A model generated the notes under the pieces. It was not told the DNA's origin, searched no databases, and worked only from the letters and a program-made list of their open reading frames with translations. Made by a program: the position numbers and the translations under genes. Positions 47,331 through 60,500 of a DNA stretch of 64,000 nt are shown here, in pieces (position 1 is the first letter of the stretch; the number at the start of each line of letters is the position of its first letter). Origin of the DNA: Astropecten irregularis (lineage: Eukaryota; Echinodermata; Asteroidea; Paxillosida; Astropectinidae); NCBI GenBank assembly GCA_963971285.1, contig OZ020244.1, positions 14,818,001 to 14,882,000 of the forward strand. Reading direction: 5' to 3'.

Positions 47331-48504
47331 CTGTGGAAAGAGAATATTCAAACATATGAATCTTGAAAAGGTTTGCTCTTTAAAACTTGACAGTTGATTA
47401 CTTAAAATACCTCTAGAGACGGAATTTAATTGCCTAGGCCAAAGCCTGATGGATATGAAATCGTAGGCCGATTTGAGCTATTTTTCCCACATGCCTTTAT
47501 TAAACTAACCGGAACCCCAATTCTGTGAAATATCAACAGAGAAACCTCTTCATAGGCCTACATGTCATACAAAGTCAACAAAACAACTCATTAGCGGCCT
47601 TTTTTCCTCTGAAAAGTCAATTTCCAATGATACATTGCAGATGGGGAACATATAACGCCAAAATAGGACTAGGCCCTAATTATTAATCGCTTCTGCAGGT
47701 TAAAAATGTTAACTCAAATTGAGTAACGTAAGGCCTATAGGCTATAGGCCCTAATGCCTATAAACGTTGAGGCCCAAGCCACTTTGAATTGTTTCATAAA
47801 ACATGCTAGGAAACTGGAGTGAGACTATTTAATATTTTTTTAATCTGTGTTTACGTTAGGCCTACTAGTGCCTAGTAGTAGTAGCCTAGGTCCTACTAGT
47901 ACTAACGTTAGTACTAGGCCTAACTTACTGGGTAGGCCTAGCTAGGGTTCTGCAACATTTTTAACAAATTAGGCCCTAGTCCCAAAATTTGGGCCTCCAA
48001 ACGGTAAAAAGTATTATCAGCCTATTCAAAATCGAACTGTTGCCAAGGAAAATAACATAATATAACAAAACTTTATATTGAATGTGTACCTTTAAAGCCC
48101 AACTAAAATGATATCCACCTTTTTTTATGATTTCCTTTATTTTAACAGTTTATATCACCCTTTTCCAGAAATGAATATTCAAACTTCCGTATTTGTCCTT
48201 TTTGTGTTGTAAAAAATCCATCAAAGTGAGCAATTTTGCGAACCCCAATTTACCGATTTCAGAAAACCTCATTAATATTAATCGTATGCATATGACCCCT
48301 GTGACGTCATTTCGGGACGCATTCGTTGCTAACTGGGCCACCATTGTGTAAAGACGTTGACACATCATGCACTGTGTGTTTCTTCTCGCGATTATCGATC
48401 ATTGTTTACCTGTCAGCCTGTATTAATAATTAATATTTACGAGTCGCCCTTTACTGTATTATTTTCAATGTTGTTACATCTGGGAATTTACGTTGTTGTA
48501 AGGG
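47331..48504. other. Possible divergent promoter region
   Basis: No coding exon identified. The stretch lies between the 5'-most visible exon of the minus-strand fragment and the start of the plus-strand THAP gene, so it may drive both. It is TAGGCCTA-rich up to 47950, with a CRE at 48302. Confidence 0.35.
48302..48309. promoter_or_regulatory. CRE about 200 bp upstream of the THAP gene start codon
   Basis: A perfect TGACGTCA in the context TGTGACGTCATTTCGG, with a GCCACCATTGTG word 30 bases further on. The position suits a core or proximal promoter. No TATA box is evident. Motif match only. Confidence 0.35.
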
Positions 48505-51500
48505 ATGCCTCGTTCGTGTGCTGTTGGAGGCTGTAAGCGAAATGCTCTGAAGAATCCCGACTTGGGATTTTTCGCCTTTCCAAGAGACAGGAGAAGAAAC
48601 CGTGCGTGGACCAAATTTGTGGACACCACAAGGTCCGACTTCAAACCAACAAAGTGGTCGGTAATTTGTCAGGAACATTTCAGAGGAGATTTTGTCGACA
48701 GTTCTAGCGTGCTTCAGAAGGAATTTGGGTTGAAAAATTCAATACGATTGAAGCGAGACGCCGAACCAACGAAGAAGGCACCGTCGTTCGTGCAGGCCCC
48801 TGATCGTGGGCATGGTGGGCCAGTCGCCGGCCACACGGCTTCAACATCAGCGGGGCGGCGGTATAGCAAATTTCGTCGTCGTCGTTATGCTTACGATAAA
48901 CGGGAGAGTTCCAGGGTAAGTGGGAAAGAAACATATTTAGTAGGCCTAAAAGCTCATTAGGCCTATTTGAATGAAAAAAAGTCAGCCGCTTATGATGAAC
49001 ATTCACAAAATAGCTCGAACGTGAATTGGTGTTTAAACTTTAACGTAACTAGGCCTACTTCTAGATTTAGAACTTAGAAGGCTACTCCGTGAGCCTTCTT
49101 CTAGCACTATGGCAATGGGTTTTGACTTTTGAAAACAACAATTGATAGGCCTAGATGAAATTTTGGTGAAACATTGCAGCACATACCGCCACTCCTAGAT
49201 CGTGAATTCCCCTGAATTATTTTTTTCTTGATCCTCATACATCCGTTATGCTTGTGCAGTCTTATTTTTGTAATTGACCCACAACTTTTCGAGAAAAAAA
49301 TCGACTTTCTGGGCCACTTCACTTGAGGAAAGAATTTTGTTTTCGAGTTCATTCATAATTTTTATAGTATGCCTATGGGCAAAAGCATTATTGTATAGGG
49401 GTGTGCACATTGAACATGTTGAAGGAGACATGAAAATCATGCATGCCACATGCACACCACCATGCACACCACACAGTATAGTGGGAGCCAGTCTCAATAA
49501 AAAAGATAAAGCTTCAACAACTGGTATCCGCGCACATAAGAGCCATTTCAATGCATGCAGCAACCGGGGGAACCAGTGAAGTCAAGTTGCACCCCTTCAG
49601 AAAATGGTAGATCCAATAATGCACATGCGGACTAGACAACTTCAAGCTAAGGGAAGGAAAGCAGCAGGTAAACATCGGACATTTCTGCAAGTGGAGTGGC
49701 ACAGAATATCATTTTTTTTCTCAAAAACTTGTGAGTCAATTACAAAAATGAGACTGCACAAGCATAACGGATGTATGAGGAATTTGAGGATCAAGAAAAA
49801 AAATAATTCAGGGGAATTTGTGATCTAGGAGTGGCGGTACTGGACTACTGGTACTAGTGAGTAGTGGTAGGTGCCTGCAATGTTTCACCAAAATTTCATC
49901 TATCAATTGTTGTTTTCAAAACCCATACTAGCGTTACGGCACCCCAAAAAGTAAGAGTGCTAGAAGGCTCACGGAGTAGCCTTTAGCCTTCTAAATCTAG
50001 AAGTAAACGTAACATTTTGGCCTATGATGCATTCACTGTGTGTGTTTAGGCCCCTATTTTGAAAGTGTTGATTTTTCGTTGCGGCATGTTTCCTTTGCAA
50101 AACACACACATGATGATATACGAGTTGATCAGCGTACGAGTTGGTTGGCGTCCAAGTTGGTCGGCGTATGACTGAGTGTAGCAGCGTACAAGTTGACCAA
50201 ACGATTACAAGTCAACTTGCCCTCTAGCCGACTCGCCCCTGACCAACTCGCCCCCCTGGCCGACTCACCCCCTCCCCAACTCGCCCCCTGACCGACTCGC
50301 TTCCTCCCCGACTCGCCCCCTGGCCGACTCGCCCCCTGACCGACTCGCCCCCTGGCCAACTCGCCCCCTTATTTATTCAGAAATGAGATGCAAAATGTGA
50401 AGTTCATTATGCATCATAATTAATAACTAAATGCTAACCGCCCTTTTGTAGGGCCTACTATGTGTTTATGTCAGAACGAAAAATGCACAAAGTCCACACA
50501 CAAACTCCTGCATGGTTCGATTGCAGTTCAAGCAATTTAATATTTCCTTCGCAGAACCAAAAACATCAAAACTTCAAAAACGCAACTTAAAAACAAGAAA
50601 AACAAGTGAACAACGACACTTAAAACAAACCATAGAACAAAACATATCGTCATAATAAAAAAGTCTACAAAAATGTCAACAATAACACTATAAGCTAGAC
50701 ATGATAATATTTTAAAACAAAACGGTAACAAAATATGCTAAGAAAGAACATCGAATAATAAAACAAGAAATTGTTATTTTATCTCAAAGAGTCACAAAAA
50801 CTCAAAAACATCGTCATAACGACAAAAACACAAAAGTCGGTCAGGGGGCGAGTCTGGGATGGGGCGAGTCGGCCAGGAGACGAGTTGGTAAGGGGCGAGT
50901 TGACTAGGGGGTGAGTTGACCTGTTTCCGACCAAACAGTGCACAAGTTGGTCGGTGTACTAGTTCAGTAGTTGGTTGCCATACGATTTGACCTGCTTCAT
51001 TACTACTACTTGTACTACTGAGTACTAATGACTTAGTGTGCTTCAATATTTTGATTGAGATCTGTGTTGTTTTTTCTCAGGTCATTGATGAAGCATTTTC
51101 AGAATATGCTGAAACTTATGGTCAGGAAAGTGCCGACTCGTCATCAGACTCGACAATAAGTGCACCAGGCAGCCCAACGTTCTTGGAGGTATATTATTAC
51201 ATCTCAAAAAGAATATGAACTACATGTACACTGTATTACAATGATAACTACATAGGATATTCTGCATAAAATGATTACAACGATTGCTAGTTAGGTGTTC
51301 GGGTTCAAGCCGAACACCTATTGTTATTGTTCGAGTTTTCTTTTTTAGGTGTTCGGGTTCAAGCCGAACACCTATTGAAATTGTTCGAGTTTTTTTTTTC
51401 CATTTTTTTTCCACCCAAACTTGTCAGCAGGACTTCTATATCACGGTTACAAGATATTGCATGAAACTTGGTGGGAACTTCGGACATGATGCCTAGTTGT

Positions 51501-54500
51501 ACCTAGAAGATTGACGTCATGATGACGTCATCGGGTATCAAATTACACGCGTTTTTAGGAAAAAACTTTGGTGCTTTATAACTTGAGCACCACATGACCT
51601 ACGATTTTGATATTGACATATGTTACTCAACACGTGAATGTCAACAATTAACATATTTAGTGTTGTGCACAAATGACCTTCACTTCCGGTGTTACCGGAA
51701 GTTGAAGTTTGACTCAAAATAACTCGAAAACGGAAGGATTTGGGCACAAAAAATCTCAATGGGTAAAAGATAGAGTAGGTCTTGGACTTTCAGAAAATGT
51801 AAATGATGACGTCATGCAGGCTATATAGCGCCCTCTACGGTTGATTAAAGACATACAGTGATTACGTAATCCGAAAGTTAACAATTAATTTCCGCCAAAT
51901 TTGGTAAGTGTGAAGCTCTTATGCACCTTGACATGTGTGTGAAATTTAAAAGTGGTGACGTCATTCAACCGGAAGTTATGCTCTTTTAAAGGAGAACTTA
52001 CGTCATTATTCAAATACTGTTTACTCAGTAATCATGTGACGTGCATCAATGAAAATTGCAAACTATTTACATTGTACGCATAGAATGATGTCTGCAAACT
52101 TTGAGTTGTCTGTGATGAACTAACCGGAAGTTATCGTCATGACAATATTGCATATTTTAAAGGTGATGTACACCAATTGTGATTGAACATTTTTTTCAAA
52201 TATTGGAATAAATTGATTCAATGTATGTAATCCCGGACAATGTACGTACCATTTCATGATTTAAACTTTTTAAAACTTAAATTTGGTTGTCTGTGATGGC
52301 GATAATATAAAATGTGTTATATCAACTGCATAAACACCTAACGTTCAAGCTAGATGATCGTTTCTCTGTTGTTGGAATAGAGTCCTTACAACAGCGCCCT
52401 CTTGTGATGCAAAACACGTTGAGAATTGAATGATGATGTTGCATGTACAGGCGACTGCTGTTATAAAGTTAACTTTATCACATCCACCGTGAGAATCGGA
52501 CTGAAAGATTGACATTGATTTTCATTATTGGATAGTGTTTTTCAACTCCATGAAATATCCTTTGGGGAGTAGTGCTCTTGTCAAAGCTTGTGCTGACACG
52601 TTTGATGAACTGGTCAAGTGGTATTAATATCGAAAAACTGGGTAATACTATCAATGTTTGAAAATGACGGAGACATAATCAAAGGGGGAGCATATCATTT
52701 TATGAGCTAAAGTTTTAAACAGACACACTCAAATGATGAAGAAACTCAGGATACATCTGATGACTGATGTACAATGATAACTGTAGAGACTTATTTCTTT
52801 CAGACCTCATAAATCAAATTGTTTGAGGAAAGTCCTAATAATGATGAACAAAATTAAATTTTGGTTTATGGATCAGAGCATGGAGGTAGAAAAAAAAGAT
52901 ACAAGGGCCACTAGATTTTTGTTTGTGATGCATAATATGCATTGAATATAATTTTTTTTAAAGGTGAAGCCATTTTCTATACCGTTCAGCTGCCTGTTAA
53001 GTGTACGAATAAAGCAATCAGCATGATCAGTATTTCAGTCATGCAGTGTAAGTGTCTTTCAATATGCCATTAATTGATCACATACGTTCCAACATCTTCA
53101 CATAACAGTTCAACTACGAAATGAGACCCCGAACACCTAGTTTTTTTTTTTTTTTTTTACTTTTTATTTTTGTTTCCCCAAACTTGTCAGCAGGACTTCT
53201 TGGTCACAGGTACAAGATATTGACATGAAACTTGGTGGGAACTTTGGTCATGATGTCAAGTTGTATTTAGAAGATTGACGTCATGATGACGTCATCGGGT
53301 ATCGAATTACACGCGTTTTTAGGAAAAACTTTGGTGCTTTATAACTTGAGAACCACATGACTTATTATTTTGAGATTGACATATGTTACTTAACACATGA
53401 ATCTTAACAATTAATATATTCAATGTTGTGTACAAATGACCTCCACTTCCGGTGTAACCGGAAGTTGAACTTTGACTCAAAATTACTCAAAATCGGAAAG
53501 GTTTTAGGCACATACAATTGCTTTGCAAAAAGATAGAGTAGGTCTTAGGCTTTCAGAAAATATAAACGATGACGTCATAGGGGCTGTATAGCGCCCTCTA
53601 CGGTGGATTAAAGATATACAGTGATTACGTAATCCAAAAGTAAACAACGGATTTCCGCAAAATTTGGTGAGTGTAAAGCACTATTGCACTTTGACCTATG
53701 TGTGAAGTTTTAAATCTGTGACGTCATTCAACCGGAAGTTATGCGTTTTTAAAGGAAACATGATGTAATTATTCAAATACTATTTATTCAGTAATTACAT
53801 GACGTACATCAGTGAAAATTGCACATTGTTTACATCGTACGCATTCGATGATTTCTGCAAATTTTCAGATGTTTGTGATTAACTAAACAGAAGTTATCGT
53901 CCGGGCAATTTTATATTATTTAAAGGTGACACCATTTTCTACACGCTATCAGTCAGTGTACATGAACGAATACACTGTGAAATCAGCATGATCAGTATTT
54001 GCTCAGTCACACAGTTTAAGTGTATTTCAATATGTCAAACATGCGTTCCATCAAACATTCTCATAACAGTTCCAGTACGTACGAAATGAGACCCCGAACA
54101 CCTAGTGGTTGTTCCCACAACCACAATGTCTAGTTTTTATTTTTTTTATTTTTTTCTTCCCAAACTTGTCAGCAGGACTTCTTGGTGACAGGTACAAGAT
54201 ATTGAGTTGAAACTTGGTGGGAACTTTGGTCATGATGTCAAGTTGTATTTAGAAGATTGACGTCATGATGACGTCATCGGGTATCAAATTACACGCGTTT
54301 TTAGGAAAAACTTTGGTGCTTCATAACCTGAGAACCACATGACCTACGATTTTGATATTTACATATGTTACCTAACACGTGAATCTCAAAAATTAATATA
54401 TTCAATGTTGTGTACAAATGACCTTCACTTCCGGTGTTACCGGAAGTTGAAGTTTGACTCAAAATAACTCAAAAACGGAAGGATTTGGGCACATAAAACC

Positions 54501-57500
54501 GAGAGGGCTCAAAGATAGAGTAGTGCTTGGGCTTTCAGAAAATATAAACGATGACGTCATACGGGCTGTATAGCGCCCTCTACGGTGTCTTAAAGATATA
54601 CAGTGATTACGTAATCCGTAAGTAAACAACAGATTTCCCCCAAATTTGGTAAGTGTAAAGCACTAGTGCACCTTGACATGTTTGCGAAGTTTGAAATCAG
54701 TGACGTCATTGAACCGGAAGTTATGCGTTCTTAAAGGGAAAATGATGTAATTATTCAAATACTGTTTACTCGTTAAGTACATGACGTACATCAGTGAAAA
54801 TTGCAAAATATTTACATCGTACGCATTGAATAATTTCTGCAAATTTTCAGTTGTTTGTGATTAACTAACCGGAAGTTATCGTCCATGCAAATATTACATA
54901 TTTAAAGGTGACACCATTTTCTATGTATACGCTATTTGTCAGTGTATGAATACGGCAATCAGCATGATCAGTATCACGCAATATATTTACGCAGTATTTC
55001 AATATGCCATTGATTACATACGTTCCAACAAACATTCACATAACAGTTCCACTACGAAATGAAACCCCGAACACCTAGTGGTTGTTAACACAACCACATG
55101 TCTAGTTTACCTTTTTTTCATTCTTGAAATTCAATTTCATTTTTGACAATTATAGGCTAATGTTCTTCTGATGTGCGTTGATTGCAATGTATTTAATTGA
55201 ACTAATTAAATGTTCAGCCCCAAATCCTCTGCTAAAGGTTTGTGGTTGCAGCTACAGCTGGTGATGTTATTTTTGGAAACTAGATGATGTAGCTGCACCT
55301 TGCACTGGACTAGGAATCATTATAACCTACTTCTTAAATTCTTACCAGAAAAAGTTTCACTCACTTTTTGAGTTACTTTGTAGAAAGGTGCCCAATTTAT
55401 TTCCTTTGCACTTTAAGTTTCTTATTGTGTTATTTTTTTTTCTTACTATAGAGCCCAACCAAGAGCATCACAGCAAGTCCCCGGAAGCAATTGACCATTC
55501 AGCTTGATGTTGACAAGACAAATTTAAACCCAATCGAACCCCCTAAGCGGCGCTTCGTACGTTCGATAAGAACAAGTACAGATTTACGATATATGACTCG
55601 AACTCGAGGTAAATACTACACTTGGGGTGAAGTCGTTTAAAGTCGCGGTGATCGTCTCTTCTTCCACGCAACTCTTTCGAAACCGCTCTACTATCTCGTG
55701 AGACTCATGGTTACGGCGAGAGATCGGCTCTCGGTTCAGGACCACTTGAAAAGAACTCTTGCTGTTGTCATGAGTCTCGCGAGAAAGTAGAGCAGTTTCG
55801 AGAGAGATGCGTGAAAGAAGAGGCGATCACCTCGACTTCAAACTACTTGGCATCAAGTCACTTTTAAATTTTAATTGGAATGGCAGAAACACTTTATTGT
55901 AGATTTCCAGTCTACATAATGGGACAGAAACAACTGGTTGAAACTTCAGTGCATGTATAAAGAACTGGATCAACTCATACTCACAGTCAACTGGTACCCA
56001 AAAATATACTGTACACTTGGGTGAAGTTGACCCCTGTGAACTGTGTTGTGACAATGATTGCAACGTTGTCAGTATGAGTTGGCTTGGGTACGAGTTGATC
56101 AGAGTACAGGTGTAGTTAACAAGTGCTATGAGTATGAAGTTTGAAATTTGAGCAAGAACTCTGCATGCATGATCACGAAGGACTGATTTTTTGTACTTAT
56201 TAATTCTTTACAAATTTTAATATTTGTGTTGATTTGTTATTCTCAGTGACACAAACTCCGAAGCTGCCTCCGGGAGCATTTGCATCAAAGGGAACAACAT
56301 GCGAACTGGTCAAGCTGCCACCACTGCAATTATTGAAACACACAGGGCCTGTTCAATCCATAGTAGAGGAGGACATGGCAGGAAAGGACGTCAGGGACCA
56401 GGAGGAAGAGGAGGAAGAAGAACAGGAATCTATGGACAGTGACTACTGTCCTTCCAGCTCAGATTCTGATAGCAGTTCTTGCCTAAGGTACATGTGCATT
56501 ATGTGCACTAGATATTACACAACACCTATATAGATGGGTTTCAATAGACCGATCCAGTAAGCCCCGCCCTATTTCGCATTGACCAATCACAGCCGCGAAA
56601 ATCTGATCACCAATTGCAGCAGCCATTTTGGTGATCTCATGCTGGAGATCATGGTATTGATTACTGCGGTGTTTATGTTTACGAAATGGAAAAACAATAA
56701 ATACTGCCCTCTGTAAGTGCAGCACAACTTCACAAGTACAGTATCTTTCTGCTACAAATTGATGGTGTTTATATTTCCATTGTAATTCTGACTCTCGATG
56801 GCCTGGTAAGAGACGAAACGTACATTTGGGACTTTTTCCAAAACCAGAGTCCCATAGAGATAAGTGCTTTCGGTGATGGGCTTGCAACGCGTGTTGGCGA
56901 TCGTGACACGTTACGCGCGCGCGTGTGCGTCGTTGCTTGGCCGTTGCTATGGTGGGCGTGGCCTACTGGATCGGTCTATTGATTTTGCGTTCAATATCAT
57001 GAAGCAAATAAAGAATGTTTTTCATTTGTGCAAAACAATTTTTATTCATGAGTTGATCAATTCAATGAGCCGCAAGTGAGTCCAATGGAACATTTCATCT
57101 TGAATTTCATCAGTCAACTCATGAAAATATCCTTTCCTTTACAGTCACAAATATTCTTCAGTTTTGTAATGTCATACATTGTTATATTTTTTATCAACTT
57201 TTTCTTGGTAAGGGTTTGTAACTTGAGTTGACTATTATCAGATTATACAAAATGTTGTTCAAATGTATTTTCCATAAGGAAATGAAACACTCAGCTTTGT
57301 TTGAATGCCTTAAATATTCTTAGTGGAATTTTTAAAGTTGAAAATGTAACTCTTTTAAAAGTGATAATTACTCTCAATGAAATAAGGTATTTTTGTCTTA
57401 TAACTGTGTTTTGGCCTTTCTTCCAACTTGCAGTTCAGACATTGATGAGAACCCATCAGCCTACGATAAAAAATATATCGTCTTCGAGGGGAATCTACTA

Positions 57501-60500
57501 TCACTATTCTCAACATGTCCCAAGTGTGCTGGTCCGTCCAAAAGAACCATCAGTCGACCAGTCGGCGGAACCCTAGCAGAGGTTCATCAGATGTGCCGGA
57601 GGAAGTCCTGCAGCTACTCCAGGAAGTGGCGAAGCCAGCCGATGGTGGGGAATTGCCCTGCAGGCAACCTAATGCTGTCGGCTGCGCTGCTACTTTCTGG
57701 AGCGTGCGTGAAGAGGGTATTGCAGGCTTTATGCAATATAAACCTTGCCGTCTTCACGTACCAGACTTACTTCAACTATCAGCGAAAGTACGTTCACTCT
57801 GTTGATTTATCGATAATTAACTTTGTAGCCACAACAATGGCTACCCAAACAATGCATACATGAACTTATGAATGAACATTAGAATATCGTATATATTGTA
57901 CATGAAATGTTGCAGATATCTACAGCCAGCCGTTGTGCATGTGTGGTGGAATGACAGAGAAAATGTGCTGGCGGCCATCAAGGGAAGACAATCGCAAGCA
58001 GACCTAGCTATGGATATGAGGGCAGATAGCATGGGACACAGCGCCAAGTATGGCTGCTATAGCACTTTGGATATGAATGAAGGAAAAGTTCTTCATATCG
58101 AGGTCGTCCAGGTAAGCACTTTGGACAATACCTTTGCAAATGTATGTGCTAATTTCTTGTTTATGTTTTTTCCAGGTGGGGTGCACTGCCGCTGGAATCT
58201 AGCACACACAATTTCTGCATTCACATTTCTCAAATGCAGTCCAATTACAATTTCAGATTATCAGTGCCATTTCGTCAAGTATAAAGCAATGGAATGAGAT
58301 ATGAAGTTAATAGCAAATAAAGCAGTTGTGTCAATTCAACCCTTTCTTATGAATTAGAAAAGCGAAACGGAGCACAAATCCCCATTGATGGAGAAGGAGG
58401 GAATGGTGAGAACAGTCCAGTGGCTTGATGATAACGGGGTGAAGATTAGAACAGTGGTGACAGACCGTCATAAGCAGATCGCCAAGTACATCCGCGAGAA
58501 CCTTGCACCCAGAGGAACTACATGTTGCCAAAGGTTAGTAAAAGCCAACCAAGCCAATCAAGTAAAAGCCTGAAAATTTTCACTCAATCCCTGCTATAAC
58601 GTTTTCAATTCTGCTGACATATCACTGTGTCTTTTAAGTGACATTTTGTACAGTTATTTTGATAAATCTTTTTGTCTTTTACAAAGGGGTGTGTACACGC
58701 ATTAAGGGTTACAAGATAATCAAAGCTTCCTATTTTCCATTTGCTTTCCTGAATAATTAAATAAAGGTAATGTTATAAGTCAATTGTTTGTACTATTAAT
58801 TTCTTGAATTATTAGGTCTCAAGAAGAAACTCCGTGCCTTAGGACAAACTAAAGGATGTGAACCAGTAAGAGAATGGGTGCATTCCATTGTAAACAATCT
58901 TTACTGGGTGGCATCCTCTACGCCTGGAGGTGACCCAGACTTGATGTGGGCAAAGTTCGAGAGCGTTACGAACAACATCATGAACGTTCACGTCCATAAC
59001 AATCCTTTGTTTCCCAGATGTGCGCATGAGGATTTGACGGATCGAGAGTGGCTTACCCCAGGTAAATTCTTTGCATGACTACGAGCTAAAACAATAGCCG
59101 TTCAATTTAAAGGTAGTATCATACTTTAGTAAGAAACCAAAGCAGAAATTTTCACAGATTTACGTATAACTTACAGGGTATGAAGATGGTAGTGGTAGAA
59201 ACATACCGTTTCTGAAATGGTGTATTTATCCAGAAATTAGTAAAACAACGACAGAAATCTTGTTGAACTTTTAAAAGACCAAAGACTGAAGAAATACTGT
59301 GGCTGATTTTCACTGTTTTCTCACTAAGTGGGCACCGTATGGGACTGAAATTTTCACAGATGACTGTTACTGTATCTGTCTAGATGTTTTTGCCCATGAA
59401 TCTGTATTTCTTTGATAAAAACCAAAGAATGATATTACCTTTAACAGATTGATGTACATGTATTCCATTTGTAATGGACCAATGGTCCATTATTCACCGT
59501 TATTCATATCATTGTACCCTTCCATTTTAATAGGAGGCCTAAACCTGATACTGATTTGCATTCCATCTAGACAGAGACGGCCTACTTTCTTTCAATATTG
59601 TGTGATTTGCTCATACATGTGTATTACTACTGCTGCTTCTTTTTAGGATCTAAAGCTGCTGTCAAAATTGAAACGATCTTGGAGAGTCCCTACATGATGA
59701 AGGATGTTAGGATGTTGTCTCCATCTACACAGACTTCAGCAGTAGAGGCATTTCATGCCCTAATCATCCAATTTGCTCCCAAGATGTATGTTTACTCATA
59801 TGAGGGAATGCTGTGCAGGTAAGGCTTATCACTGTATTAGCCACATCGTTTGCAATATGCTTCACCCACTTTTTCCATACTTTATTGGGTTTTCCGCGTC
59901 AGCGAAAACCCATTATTTTTGTTCTGTGTGATTTTTTCTTCCTTCCTCTTCTTGTCGCCAAAATTCCTATAGACAAAACACAGGGGCATTCTAGACCCCA
60001 ATCTGAAAGTCCAAATTGGGTAGTTGTCTCCCGAAACTTTTCGTCATCATGATGTCATCAGGTGTCAAATTACAAGCGATTTGAATTTAATAATCAAAAT
60101 CTTAAAAAATCGACAAAAAATCTACGCATTTCTTCACTCAGTTGATGCAGAAGTTGCACAAATTTATCAGAAGTCAAGTATTTAAATTTAGCAAAATATC
60201 AGATAATGGTCATTATAACTGATATGTTCCACATTGTCTGACACAGGATCTACCTCGCTGCCCTTCACTTTAATGAAAATGCTGGACGAGAGCAAGCCAT
60301 TCGAGCTGATGGACAACAGGCTTACAGCATTTCGTTTCCCAGGTCTAAACAGGAAAGCGGAGGCTACAGTGTTCGCAAGTTACTTGTACAGTGCACATAC
60401 AGTAAGTTAATTGTTCAAGAAACTCACTGTTGGTTTTATGTGCATCTTTTTCAAGGTGATCGGATGAAGAAGACTTTTGAATGTTGTGCAGAAAAGGCCA

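Noticed and set aside
50214..50370. CRISPR-like array
   Set aside because: Units of 16-18 bp are contiguous, with no unique spacers, in an intron of a eukaryotic gene. It is a minisatellite.
58534..58815. Microexon containing a Y-F-D triplet (near 58655) that could restore phase in the THAP gene
   Set aside because: No donor follows it at the right place, and the HVAKG codons are already present at the end of exon 7 in the frame needed by exon 8. A small deletion explains the data better.
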